64,000 nt of DNA from Halobellus rufus (GTDB taxonomy: Archaea; Halobacteriota; Halobacteria; Halobacteriales; Haloferacaceae): assembly GCF_000739575.1 (NCBI RefSeq), contig NZ_BBJO01000022.1, positions 23,118 to 87,117 of the forward strand. Direction: 5' to 3'. This document shows positions 8,900 through 17,800 of this stretch, piece by piece. Each line of letters opens with the position of its first letter. Within the stretch, counting starts at the first letter, position 1. A model generated the notes under the pieces. It saw only the letters and a list, made by a program, of their open reading frames with translations. It searched no databases and was not told the origin of the DNA. The position numbers and the translations under genes were made by a program.

Positions 8900-9402
8900 C
8901 AGGTGACGGAATTCCAGCGAATCCGAGCGTCCTGAATACGACTGTTCTCTCGAATTTTGCGTATATTGACCAGCTGTGGGTGGTTGTAGGACTCTCTGGA
9001 ATCTGCGCAGTTCCGGTCGTTCGCGAGGAACTCGAAAACGGCGTTGATGATCATCCGTATCTTCAGCCAGCGCTCAATATACTTGACGACGAGATCCCAG
9101 TCGCGACGATTTCGGATACTGTCGCAAACAGAGAAGCCGTTGTTGGTGGGCATCTCGATCCCGGGGAAGCACAGGCGTTTGCCTTGGCGGACGCACACGA
9201 CGGTCGACTGCTGACAGACGACGGAGATGCCCGGTCGTTTGCGAAAGACCAGGGGGTGACCGTTGTCGGGTCGGTTGGCGTTCTGTTGGCTGCAATCGAT
9301 GCTGGGAAGATCGATGAAGCCACTGCTGACGAGTGGCTGTCGACGTGGATCGATGAGATCGGCTACTATGTCCCGTATCGAACGATCTCAGAGTATCGAT
9401 GA
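8896..9402 (+). CDS. DUF3368-type PIN toxin
   Basis: A 168-aa PIN-domain RNase candidate. Motifs: NTTVLSNFAYI at residues 14-24 (first acidic or Asn position), VREELENG, the DPGEAQAFALADAH stretch typical of DUF3368, and LLTDDGDARSFAKDQGV with the closing Asp residues, then VVGSVGVLLAAIDAG. It overlaps the antitoxin gene by 4 bp and is thus translationally coupled. It probably cleaves RNA when the antitoxin is lost. The pair sits directly behind a dead IS copy, a common place for addiction modules. Confidence 0.85.
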   Translation: MTGDGIPANPSVLNTTVLSNFAYIDQLWVVVGLSGICAVPVVREELENGVDDHPYLQPALNILDDEIPVATISDTVANREAVVGGHLDPGEAQAFALADAHDGRLLTDDGDARSFAKDQGVTVVGSVGVLLAAIDAGKIDEATADEWLSTWIDEIGYYVPYRTISEYR

Positions 9403-9456
9403 CAGATTGGAGTTCGAAACGCCTGATTAGTGTGCTCGTGAACACGTCTCTTACCG

Positions 9457-10364
9457 ATGAGTGAAACCAGCAGACGGCTGTCCGAAGAGAGCGAACAACG
9501 GTTTCTGGACCTGTACGCCCATCTATTGGTGTATGTCAACGACCGATTCGATGTCATCGAAGACATCGAAACGGTTGCTGATCTTGAACAGCACTATACT
9601 GACGAGCTTCTCCCGCTCCGAAACACGCTGTACAACGAGTCGCGACGGACCTGATAGAAGACTTCGTTGAAGAGAATCCTCCCGACCTGTCGGAGGCTGA
9701 TCTCGAGCAGGTCGCAGCGTGGACTGACTTCGTCGCCGGAGAGTTCGTTGTCGTCCGCTTTCGAGAGGACGACGCGATCTTCCTCGATTGGACAGAACCA
9801 CCGAAAGCATACGCAGTCCGTCCAGCTCGGCTTCCGTTCGCCGAACTGTGGGATGAATCCACACTTCCAGTCCCGGTTTCGAGTGTCGTCCTGTTGCCAT
9901 TCGAGGATCAGATCGTCTACGATGGGTGGATCGGGGTCAAGAACATCATCTTCGGGGGCTCGCTCAGCACTGACATCGACGACGAGTACGAAGAGGCCAA
10001 ACATCGCTTCGGCATCATCGACTCGCTTCCAGTTCCCGAGGAAGCCGAAAAGACGGACGCCGAGGAGTTGCGCTTCTACATGAAGAACAAGCGCAACCGA
10101 GAGCGATACGCGTCGGAGATCGAGCAGTTGCGGGAGAAAACCGACGAACTGGAGCAGATTTACCATCAGGAGATGGGGAAGGCTCGAGCCCGCAGCTTGG
10201 GTCGCGAACTGCGCGAGTTGGGACTCAACGAAGCCTATGTAGCGATCTACGATGATCGGATCATCACCAGTGCCCCCTCCGAATCCGAGGTTCGTGAGCT
10301 ACTCGAAGAGATTATGCCCGCTGGGAAGGCTGACCACCCCTACATCTACCACTTCGATCCATAA
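9457..10364 (+). pseudogene. Unknown haloarchaeal gene broken by one frameshift
   Basis: Two frames join into one protein of about 300 aa. The first part (MSETSRRLSEESEQRFLDL... to LYNE) ends at a TGA at 9652. The second picks up at about 9639 as VATDLIEDFVEENPPDLSEA and runs to YIYHFDP at 10364. Loss of a single G near 9638 explains the break. The middle reads EFVVVRFREDDAIFLDW, and a long charged helix follows (MKNKRNRERYASEIEQLREK), likely coiled coil. I do not recognise the family. The single lesion means it could be a recent mutation or a sequencing error. Confidence 0.6.
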
Positions 10365-10379
10365 ACGAGAGTCCACAGT

Positions 10380-10814
10380 CTACGACTGGAGTTGCGTGGC
10401 AGTCGAGGCTATTTCGCTTTTGCTCGGTTCGCTTGAGAACTCGAATACTCTGTTTCCGACACCGAAGGCGTATCTCCGGTGGGAGACGTCGACGTGAATC
10501 CAGCATTCGACATCGCTGTCTGTCGCCTCATACTCGGCTTCACCTGTATTCTCTCCGTGCTTCAGCACGTCGAGCAGGTACTCTTCGATACGTGGCGCAT
10601 TCGCGATCCGCAAGAGATGGTCGGCAGCGACGTTGTCTAACACGTCTGCTGGGGTTCCGTATCCGTCGCCGACGAGATAGAATTCGCCGTCGTACTCATG
10701 TGACTCGACCTGAACACGGAGTGCGTACGTATCAGCCATATCGGTAATCTCGAAGAGCCACGTATCAGAGTGTCTGTTACAGAGACTGTCTGCCAGTAGC
10801 CGCGTCGTGAACAA
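10380..10814 (-). CDS. Unknown protein, about 119-144 aa
   Basis: A small acidic protein with no motif I can name. The composition is coding-like throughout. An internal ATG at 10739 (MADTYALRVQVES) is an alternative start giving 119 aa. The longer start leaves only 32 bp to the divergent gene at 10847, the shorter one 107 bp, so the shorter form leaves more room for promoters. It reads leftward and converges with the frameshifted gene ending at 10364. Confidence 0.55.
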   Translation of the reverse strand: MFTTRLLADSLCNRHSDTWLFEITDMADTYALRVQVESHEYDGEFYLVGDGYGTPADVLDNVAADHLLRIANAPRIEEYLLDVLKHGENTGEAEYEATDSDVECWIHVDVSHRRYAFGVGNRVFEFSSEPSKSEIASTATQLQS

Positions 10815-10846
10815 GATTTAGTCGGAATGGATCACAACCATCGTAT

Positions 10847-11818
10847 ATGTCTTTCACCGCCAGCTGGCACACGCTTCTCGACGAACTCGACGACCTTCCC
10901 GAGAGCGCGACGCTCATCACGCCGCTCTCCCATCAGCGATTTCGTATTACTGACGTGCAGGACGCTCGCGTCATCATTCAGTTCGAAGACAGAGACGAGA
11001 CGCGGCCGCTCCAGCGCGACCAGTTCGAAACGCTCTATCGACGAATCGAGGACGCCCCTGACGGGTTTAACCTTGACCGTCTCCCGCCGGATGCCGACCC
11101 ATACCCGGCGGTGTGGAGTGTCCATCCACGGTTCGAGGTTGATGAGGATGCTGGTGTCATCACACAATCGGAAGTTTCGACGGCAACACAGGTGGTGGGT
11201 GTAGAGCAGGAACCAACGGACGAGGAACGAACTGAACCCGACGGACTTGATGTCTACTCTGACGCACTCCTCCTCATCGACGCACTCGAACGCCACGATG
11301 TGACTGCTCTTTCTGAACTGGAGACGGACGCGTTGGTGAATCTCTACACCCTGCTTTCGGATGTCCAGCGAGATGCTAACGAATTCCGCAAGGAGATCGC
11401 GGATGTCCTCCTCGCTCGGCTTCATCACGACCGCCCGGTTTCCGGGCAGTATGGCTCCATCCAACGGACGAGTCGCCGAAATCGCTCGCTCAAAGACGAC
11501 GAGGAGGTGCTGGAACGCCTCGAGAGCGCTGGCATCGACCGCGAACGTGTGCTGAGCGTCGACCGCTCGAAAGTCGATGAAGCGCTTGAAGTCACCACGC
11601 TCTCCGAATCCGATGTGTACGAAGTCGAAGAAAGCGAATACGTTCGCAAAGCGGAGGTTGATGAAGACGTGAAAGAGTCCCGATTGCAGGGGTTGAAAGA
11701 CCGCCTTGCTGCCAGCGAGGACGATGAGGCGAACCAGCTACGAGCGGAGATCGAGGAGCTAGAGCAGCGTATCGACGACCTCACGAGCTTCCGCACGGGT
11801 ACGGAGATGCAAGGATGA
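10847..11818 (+). CDS. Unknown acidic protein with C-terminal coiled coil
   Basis: A 323-aa protein. The N-terminal half holds a small beta-rich region (HQRFRITDVQDARVIIQFED) and a loop typical of haloarchaeal proteins. Residues about 140-200 are helical. The C-terminus (about 270-320: LQGLKDRLAASEDDEANQL, then EEIEELEQRIDDL-like heptads) is probably a coiled coil. It overlaps the next gene by 4 bp (ATGA at 11815), so the two are made together. I do not recognise the family. Coupling to a pRiA4b ORF-3 protein is the only functional clue. Confidence 0.7.
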   Translation: MSFTASWHTLLDELDDLPESATLITPLSHQRFRITDVQDARVIIQFEDRDETRPLQRDQFETLYRRIEDAPDGFNLDRLPPDADPYPAVWSVHPRFEVDEDAGVITQSEVSTATQVVGVEQEPTDEERTEPDGLDVYSDALLLIDALERHDVTALSELETDALVNLYTLLSDVQRDANEFRKEIADVLLARLHHDRPVSGQYGSIQRTSRRNRSLKDDEEVLERLESAGIDRERVLSVDRSKVDEALEVTTLSESDVYEVEESEYVRKAEVDEDVKESRLQGLKDRLAASEDDEANQLRAEIEELEQRIDDLTSFRTGTEMQG

Positions 11819-12702
11819 CTGCCTACCGATTTCGCGTCAAGTTCGACCCCGATCCGACATCTCTGTGGCGAGATATCGTCGTCGGCGCAGACAGAACGAT
11901 CGCTGAGTTGCAGTCGGCGATCAACCCCGCAGTCGGGCTCGATCAGGGCCATCTCTGGTTTGTCGGTGATGACGAGGACTACTGGGACAGCGCTGTCAAA
12001 TACCAGTGTCCGCAGGAGTATGAAGAATCGCTTGGTGGCGATCCGGTATTGCGTACGGAACGGATCGAGAACGCAGGAGACGTGACGATCGGCGAGATGA
12101 CCCGCCAGCTCGGCCTCGAACAGTACGACCGCATCTGCTATCTCTATGACTACGGCGACGAGTGGCGCTTCTACGGTATCCTGAAAGAGATTCTCAGCGA
12201 TGAGCCGAGGGACACAGAGCCAGCAGTCGTGAACGAGAAGGGCGATCCGATCAACGACCAGTACGATCCACCGAGAACCGATGAGGGCGACCCGCCGCTC
12301 CCGGATCCACTCTATCCTGTACTTCCAGAGACCGCTGTTCCCGTTGCGGACCTCCGTGAACTGGAGGAGCACGAGGATATTGTCCACGTCCTTCCGTTAC
12401 TCAGCATCGAAACCGGGTTCGGAGCAGTCTGTGAGCGGTTCGCGATTCAGTTCGAGGAGACAGGATACGTCCTCGAAAATTTCCAGCCAGGATGGCAGAT
12501 CGTCGAGGAGATCGACGGCGCAAACAAGACCGAAGAAGAACTTCTCGCCGCGCTTGCGGACGCAGTCCGCGAGTGGCACGCTGAAATCGCGGAGATCTCG
12601 GGAGCGATGACGGGACAGCACTTCGGCGAGGAAACTGTCGAAGCGATGCACGTCGAACTGGAAGCCGAACTCGAACGCAAAGGGTACGGCCACCTATTGT
12701 AG
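11815..12702 (+). CDS. Plasmid pRiA4b ORF-3 family protein
   Basis: A 295-aa protein whose first 150 residues match the pRiA4b ORF-3 fold: YRFRVKFDPDPTSLWRDIVV, then TIAELQSAI, HLWFVGDDEDYWD, and YLYDYGDEWRFYGIL. Family members occur on plasmids and as IS1096 passengers; their biochemical role is unknown. The C-terminal half, about residues 170-295, is extra and helical. The gene overlaps its upstream partner by 4 bp. It ends 63 bp before an IS4-type transposase, so the IS may have landed just behind this operon. Confidence 0.8.
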   Translation: MTAYRFRVKFDPDPTSLWRDIVVGADRTIAELQSAINPAVGLDQGHLWFVGDDEDYWDSAVKYQCPQEYEESLGGDPVLRTERIENAGDVTIGEMTRQLGLEQYDRICYLYDYGDEWRFYGILKEILSDEPRDTEPAVVNEKGDPINDQYDPPRTDEGDPPLPDPLYPVLPETAVPVADLRELEEHEDIVHVLPLLSIETGFGAVCERFAIQFEETGYVLENFQPGWQIVEEIDGANKTEEELLAALADAVREWHAEIAEISGAMTGQHFGEETVEAMHVELEAELERKGYGHLL

Positions 12703-12765
12703 TAGTCGTCCACCCCTCTGTTGATCTGGACGAATTCTTGTGCGTGTCCTACTGACTCTCCCGTA

Positions 12766-14442
12766 GTGGCTTCGACTCCTGTCTCTCGTCGGTCGGTCTT
12801 TCGAAGCATCGCTCGACGATCATACGTCGAGTGGCCAGCGTATCATTCGACACCGCTGTACGACCGGACATCGCTTGCGGGATTGAAATCGGATATCCGA
12901 ACGGTTTCGGGCGCGTGGTTCGCCCACGAGAGCCACGACTCAATCGAGCAGTTCGTCTGTTCGCTACCGCTGGCCTACTTCAGATTCGAATCCCATGACC
13001 GCTACGCGAAGTCGACCCGGTATGAGATGAACACGCTCTTTTGCATCTTCGTGCTGAAAGAGATCCACGGATGGAATCACGAGATGGCACTCGTCGAATA
13101 CCTCGATAGCCACCCTGAACTTTGTAAGCAGTTCGAATTTGAGGCCGTTCCAAACCAGTCAACACTGTGGCGAAGTTGGCACCAGCGCTTCACCGCCGAT
13201 TTGCGGGAAACAGTCGAGACTGCCGCACGAACGGTTCTCATTACTGCTCAGAACGAAGGTGTCACTGTTCCACGTCATCCGGAGCGGAGGTCCCCACAGC
13301 GAGAGGACGACGGTAGGGGATCCGATTCCGACGATCAGACCGTCTTGGAACGAGCGGAACAGATCATCGACCACGTCAGCCGGATCGTCTTTCCGGTGTT
13401 CTCGTTAGATCGTGGTGAGGGCTGTAAGATTCACGAGAATGCCTACTGGGGGTTACAGACCTATCTCGGACTGCGTGAGAACCTCGCTGCTAACGAGGGC
13501 GCTCGTAGCTTCATCCACGAGTCGACACGTTATCGGACGCCGCTTGGCCACGCCCACCGCGACCAGATTCGTGACCTCTCCATTGGGGAGATTCGCGAGA
13601 TGTACCGACAGGCCGTCACACGGCTACTGGATGAGGTCGGCCGAACAGAGGAGTTCTTTCGGGCGGGTATCGTCGCCATAGACATCACCGAAGCTGACCC
13701 GTTTACTGGCGATAGGACGGGCCACGAAGACGAGATCATCGGCACGAAAGAGAAGACCGACGAATACGCGTACCAGTGGGCGACGGTTCAGTTAGTCGGG
13801 AATGCTGTCCCGATTGTACTCGATGCGCGACCTGTGCGGCGGGGTGAGTCACGGAGGGAGATCGTTGAGGATCTCTTGGACTCTGCTGAAGCGGCCGTTC
13901 ACGTCGACAACGTCCTGATGGACCGGGAGTTCGACAGCCAGCACGTTCTGGAGATGATCAGCCAGCGGGGACTGTCGTATGTCGTGCCCAAGCGGATGCA
14001 GACCAGCGAGAAAGCCCAAGCAAAGCGGTTGCTTCGACGTGATCAAGACCGGTACGAGACCGACAGGAAGCTCCACCTCGGAAAGAACGAGTGGCACGAG
14101 ACAACGCTGATCTACCGTCAAAAAGAGAACTCAGAGCACGACGATCACCGGCAGTATTCGGTGTTCATGACGAATCGGGGGAGCGGGCATCTCACTGAGT
14201 ACGGCTATCGGTGGGAGATAGAGAGCGGCTACAAGTCGATCAAGCGATTTATGGCCGCCACCACGTCGAAGAATTTCGGGCTGCGGTTCTTCTACTTCGC
14301 GTTCGCTTGCCTGCTGTTCTCGATTTGGCGAGCGGTGGATCTACTCGTCCAGGTCGAATTAACCGGGGAGTACGAGCACGCACCGATTGTGACGGCCGAT
14401 AATACGCTGACGCTGTTGAAAAAGGAGACAGGAATCGGATAG
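12766..14442 (+). CDS. IS4-type transposase, copy 2 (intact)
   Basis: A 558-aa DDE transposase. The GTG at 12766 (VASTPVSRRSVFRSI) is chosen because it aligns with the starts of copies 1 and 3; a longer frame begins at 12721. Catalytic residues are visible as Asp in VAIDITEADPF, Asp in VLMDREFDSQ, and Glu in YGYRWEIESGYKSIK, which fits the Y-(2)-R-(3)-E-(6)-K signature of IS4-type enzymes. It is larger than most IS transposases. It differs from copy 3 mainly in the N-terminal third. The matching tail at 14595-14674 is present, so this copy may be mobile. Confidence 0.9.
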   Translation: MASTPVSRRSVFRSIARRSYVEWPAYHSTPLYDRTSLAGLKSDIRTVSGAWFAHESHDSIEQFVCSLPLAYFRFESHDRYAKSTRYEMNTLFCIFVLKEIHGWNHEMALVEYLDSHPELCKQFEFEAVPNQSTLWRSWHQRFTADLRETVETAARTVLITAQNEGVTVPRHPERRSPQREDDGRGSDSDDQTVLERAEQIIDHVSRIVFPVFSLDRGEGCKIHENAYWGLQTYLGLRENLAANEGARSFIHESTRYRTPLGHAHRDQIRDLSIGEIREMYRQAVTRLLDEVGRTEEFFRAGIVAIDITEADPFTGDRTGHEDEIIGTKEKTDEYAYQWATVQLVGNAVPIVLDARPVRRGESRREIVEDLLDSAEAAVHVDNVLMDREFDSQHVLEMISQRGLSYVVPKRMQTSEKAQAKRLLRRDQDRYETDRKLHLGKNEWHETTLIYRQKENSEHDDHRQYSVFMTNRGSGHLTEYGYRWEIESGYKSIKRFMAATTSKNFGLRFFYFAFACLLFSIWRAVDLLVQVELTGEYEHAPIVTADNTLTLLKKETGIG

Positions 14443-14594
14443 TAGGACTTTCGGTCTGGGTCAGCGCAGATTTCTGAGTGGCAACGCTATCGAGAGTCTC
14501 GGAAAGATGATAATCTGGTTGTCAGTGCGACAGGAAGAAGCGAACGAGGGGAGATTTGAATCAGTGCCCGCTCCCTAGTCCGTCGGAAACCACG

Positions 14595-14674
14595 CATCAC
14601 AGGCTCCCTAAAGCCAGTGTAGTCTCAACTTCCACAGGCTCCGGAATAGTTGAGGCCGACGCTCCCAATGCATA
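14595..14674 (+). repeat. Conserved tail of IS4-type copy 2
   Basis: It parallels 8398-8476: CATCACAGG, CTAAA, TGTAGTCTCAACTTCC, a degenerate inverted repeat (TCTCAACTT against AGTTGAGG) and the 38-nt motif ending CAATGCATA. Similarity to copy 1 stops just after this point, which suggests the outer right boundary of the element. Confidence 0.55.
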
Positions 14675-14964
14675 GCCTCAAGTTCCGTCTGCTCAGTATT
14701 TCGAATTTGGTCGGTTGGCTTGTCGGTTATCTCGAAGACACCGTTCGCTCGGTAGACCCAATTTCGCGTTCACCGACAACGCCGCGGACCGCCGTCTCAG
14801 TAGGCTCGTTGACAGCGAGATCCCACGGTCGCTCGTGGATGGTCTTGATCGCTCTTCGATCCAGACGCCGACGTTGACGAACCACCTGTTCACTGATCCG
14901 GCGGGCCTAGGGCTCAGCTGACCGGTCCTGGCTCCCCTCCTGTGACTGACGGGAAGTGTATGAG

Positions 14965-15150
14965 AGACCTGCTTTTCTGGGTCGAGATGGGGAGTCAACA
15001 CCGAGATACCGAAGGCGACAACGTCTTTGGTCACGCTACCGAGTAGTGTCCGTTGGATGTCCGTCCGATCGTGAGTCCACATAACGACTACGTCGATATT
15101 TCCCGTTATTTGGCGGACGCGAGAATGCCGTCGTTCGGGGTTCCCGCCGG
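14965..15150 (-). pseudogene. Universal stress protein (UspA) C-terminal fragment
   Basis: The minus-strand translation contains GNIDVVVMWTHDRTDIQRTLLGSVTKDVV, recognisable by position as the UspA ATP-binding loop (normally VVMGTHGRTG...LLGSV). The preceding GTPNDGILA is in another frame, so at least one frameshift is present. The N-terminal two thirds of the family are missing. Two glycine positions of the nucleotide-binding loop are altered. It is a dead fragment left between an IS element and the transporter operon. Confidence 0.6.
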
Positions 15151-15421
15151 ACGACACTCGTCGGTTCAACGCCACGGTCGGCCGCCCACCGGCGACGTCG
15201 CCGGTGGCTTCCTCTCATCCTACGCTACTGCGTCTAAGCGAGTATCCAACCCGGGAACACCTTCGCTGCCGCCCGTCTGAAAAAGTATGCGGTCGCATAG
15301 ACGCTCTCGACTCGCCTCTAAGAATTCGTGAATAGCGTAGTAAGCCACAAGTGACATTTTTAGTATGATAATCTATGGGAATAAGTATAAATTATATTAT
15401 AAATAAACGTCCGACGAACAG

Positions 15422-16096
15422 TTATGCTGCCACCTGTGCAGACGCCGGACCGGTACTACCGAGTCGATTTTCGACTGCTGCCAGAATCAGATCGAGTGAG
15501 ATCGCGAGCACGGCACCGGAGATCGCGCCGGCGAAGACTTGGGGCATATTGAATAAGTTGATGCCGCTGATGACCCACGCACCGAGGCCCCCACCGCCGA
15601 TGAAGAACGCCAGATAGGCTGTTCCCACGTTGATAACGGTACTGGTCCGGATGCCGGCGAATATCACGGGGAGAGCCAGCGGGAACCTGATTTTCGTCAA
15701 CCGTTCGTTCTGTGTCATACCCATTCCCTTGGCGGCGTCAATCGTACCTTCTTCCACGCTTTCCAACCCCGTGATCGTGTTTACCATAACGGGAAGCAGC
15801 GCGTAGATGAACAGGGCGACAAATGAGGGCAGGAAGCCGAGCCCCAGAATCGGGAACATCAGCGCGATCACGGCCAGCGGCGGGATCGTTTGAGCCACAT
15901 TTCCAACTGAGAGGATGGGGCTCTTCAGCTTCTCGTGGCGAGCTGCAATAACTCCGAGAGGAATGGCGATCGAGACTGCTAACATTTCCGATACGATGAC
16001 CAGAACCATATGCTCTGCGAGTAGTTCCCAGAACTCGGGGAGGTGATTGAGCAGGTATCTGATGCCGCTCAGGGTGGTGGAGACGACTCCAGCCAT
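15422..16096 (-). CDS. Osmoprotectant ABC transporter permease (distal)
   Basis: A 224-aa inner membrane permease of the ProW/OpuB type. It has about five or six hydrophobic helices and the EAA-like coupling segment GTIDAAKGMGMTQNERLTKIRFPLALP, split here by reading: AAKGMGMT and IRFPLALPVIFAGIRTS. It forms the channel with the second permease at 17081-17797. It is the last gene of the four-gene operon, one base behind the ATPase stop. In this family the substrates are glycine betaine, choline, carnitine or proline betaine; the sequence does not decide which. Confidence 0.9.
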   Translation of the reverse strand: MAGVVSTTLSGIRYLLNHLPEFWELLAEHMVLVIVSEMLAVSIAIPLGVIAARHEKLKSPILSVGNVAQTIPPLAVIALMFPILGLGFLPSFVALFIYALLPVMVNTITGLESVEEGTIDAAKGMGMTQNERLTKIRFPLALPVIFAGIRTSTVINVGTAYLAFFIGGGGLGAWVISGINLFNMPQVFAGAISGAVLAISLDLILAAVENRLGSTGPASAQVAA

Positions 16097-16097
16097 C

Positions 16098-17081
16098 TTA
16101 CTGCTCCCCCGCCGAATCGAAGTAGGACCGGACGTGATCTTCGGTGAGATATCCGATTACTTCGCCGTCTTCGACGACCGGGAGTGTCGTGTGCTCGATG
16201 CTCAGTAACCGCGTCAGGCCGAGTTGAAGCGAGTTGTCGGGCGAAATGCTGTAGTACTCGCCACCGTCGGCTGCGGGGGCTACTTCGGCACTGGCTGACT
16301 CGTGGTCTTGTGGCTCGTCCATTACCTCTCGGACCCGGGTGATCGACAGTTGCTTGAACGCCTGGTTTTCCCCGATGAAGTTCTCCACGAACTCGTTTTT
16401 CGGGTTTGAGAGAATTTCCGCCGGCGTGTCGTACTGGACGATCTCGCCGACGTCGAAGATGGCGATTCGATCCCCCATCTTGAGTGCCTCGTCGATGCTG
16501 TGTGTGACGAACAGAATCGTCGTGTTGATCCGCTCTTGGATCTGCAGGAACTCGTCCTGCAGATTCTCCCGTGTGATCGGGTCCAAGGCACCGAACGGCT
16601 CATCCATCAGGAGGATGTCCGGATCGGCCGCGAGTGCCCGGGCGACGCCGATCCGCTGTCGTTGGCCGCCGGACAGTTCCCGCGGATACTGATTCCGGTA
16701 GTCGGACGAAAGGTCCATCAGCTCCAGCAGTTCATCGACGCGGTCGTCGATTCTGGATTGGTCCCACCCGACCAGTTCCGGGACAGTCGCGATGTTCTCG
16801 CCCACGGTCATATGATCGAACAAACCGATCTCCTGGATCACGTACCCGATCGTCCGCCGGAGGTCGATCTTGTCGAGTTCTTGATTGTCGGTTCCGTTGA
16901 CGTACACTGTTCCCTCGGTTGGTTCTTCCAGCCGATTCACCAGTTTCATACTGGTGGTCTTTCCACACCCCGACGGACCGACGAGTACCGTCGTCGTTCC
17001 CTCTTCGACGGTGAAACTGATGTCTTCGATGGCCTTTGTCCCGTCCGGGTATACTTTCGTCACGTCCTCGAATTCTATCAT
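16098..17081 (-). CDS. Osmoprotectant ABC transporter ATP-binding protein with CBS domain
   Basis: A 327-aa ABC ATPase of the ProV/OpuBA type. Walker A is GPSGCGKT at residues 35-42, the Q-loop is VIQEIGLFDHM, the signature is LSGGQRQRIG at about 137, Walker B is ILLMDEPFGALD, and the H-loop is FVTHSIDEAL. A C-terminal extension from about residue 250 ends in a CBS-like segment (LPVVEDGEVIGYLTEDHVRSY), which in OpuA-type importers senses ionic strength. It energises uptake through the two permeases. Its ATG overlaps the stop of the upstream permease by one base. Confidence 0.93.
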   Translation of the reverse strand: MIEFEDVTKVYPDGTKAIEDISFTVEEGTTTVLVGPSGCGKTTSMKLVNRLEEPTEGTVYVNGTDNQELDKIDLRRTIGYVIQEIGLFDHMTVGENIATVPELVGWDQSRIDDRVDELLELMDLSSDYRNQYPRELSGGQRQRIGVARALAADPDILLMDEPFGALDPITRENLQDEFLQIQERINTTILFVTHSIDEALKMGDRIAIFDVGEIVQYDTPAEILSNPKNEFVENFIGENQAFKQLSITRVREVMDEPQDHESASAEVAPAADGGEYYSISPDNSLQLGLTRLLSIEHTTLPVVEDGEVIGYLTEDHVRSYFDSAGEQ

Positions 17082-17797
17082 TATACTGCCCTCTCTATGA
17101 GCTGTGTGCTGACCCGTTGTTCGACTTCTTCGCCGTTGTGGATCCGGAGTAGCTGTTCGACAGTGGCGATCCCATAATCTGCGGCGAGCGCGAGCAGCGA
17201 GACGACAACCGTCGCGACGACGATCATCACGGAGTCGCCCTGTCGGATGCCGTTGAAGATGAACTCTCCGAGGCCACCTGCGCCGATGTAAGCCCCGACT
17301 GCGGCGACGCCGACCACGATCACGACCGCGTTGCGGACGCCGGCGAGAATGATCGGCAGCGCCATCGGAATCTGAATGCGACGGAGACGCTGGCGGCGTG
17401 TCATTCCCAGGCCCCTCCCGGCCTCCTTCATCGCCTCTTCGACCCCTGTCAATCCGACGTACGTATTCCGTATGACTGGGAGTTGCGAGTACAGGACCAG
17501 CGTGAACACGACCGGATCGCTGCCGATCCCCAAGAACGGAACGAGCAGCCCGAACGCCGCGAGGCTGGGGATCGTCATCGCGATCCCAGCCGCCCAGAGC
17601 ACCGCCGTCGCTGCCCGATCGTTGTACGTGATGAGGACGCCGAGTCCGACGGCGATCGGGACCGCGATGAGCACCGTCTCTGCTGTGATCAGGATGTGTT
17701 CGACCAGACGGGCGACCAACTGATCGAAGTTCTCTGTGACGAACTCAATGTACGGGGATATGAACAACGGTTCCATAGATACGTTCCCGGTGGTCAT
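17081..17797 (-). CDS. Osmoprotectant ABC transporter permease (proximal)
   Basis: A 238-aa permease of the ProW/OpuBB family, homologous to the distal permease of the operon. The coupling segment is EAGRGLGMTRRQRLRRIQIPMALP and is followed by GVRNAVVIVVGVAAVGAYIGAGGLG, the conserved pore-loop region. It begins 3 bp after the binding-protein gene. Two distinct permeases plus one ATPase and one binding protein is the OpuB/OpuC/YehXYZ layout. Confidence 0.92.
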   Translation of the reverse strand: MTTGNVSMEPLFISPYIEFVTENFDQLVARLVEHILITAETVLIAVPIAVGLGVLITYNDRAATAVLWAAGIAMTIPSLAAFGLLVPFLGIGSDPVVFTLVLYSQLPVIRNTYVGLTGVEEAMKEAGRGLGMTRRQRLRRIQIPMALPIILAGVRNAVVIVVGVAAVGAYIGAGGLGEFIFNGIRQGDSVMIVVATVVVSLLALAADYGIATVEQLLRIHNGEEVEQRVSTQLIERAV

Positions 17798-17800
17798 CAG

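Larger units (their letters stand above)
14443..15421. other. Gene-poor region with IS tail and gene debris
   Basis: 979 bp without an intact gene. It holds the IS copy 2 tail, then degraded sequence with a universal-stress-protein fragment (listed separately). From about 15300 an AT-rich stretch follows (ending TATAAATTATATTATAAATAA at about 15383-15408), which lies just past the 3' end of the leftward ABC transporter operon. Short open frames here show no family marks. The AT-rich part could act in termination of the operon or be a relic promoter. Confidence 0.5.

Noticed and set aside
14693..15175. 160-codon minus-strand frame read as a complete universal stress protein.
   Set aside because: Only about 45 residues match UspA, the rest is unrelated and a frame break is needed to extend it; listed as a fragment.
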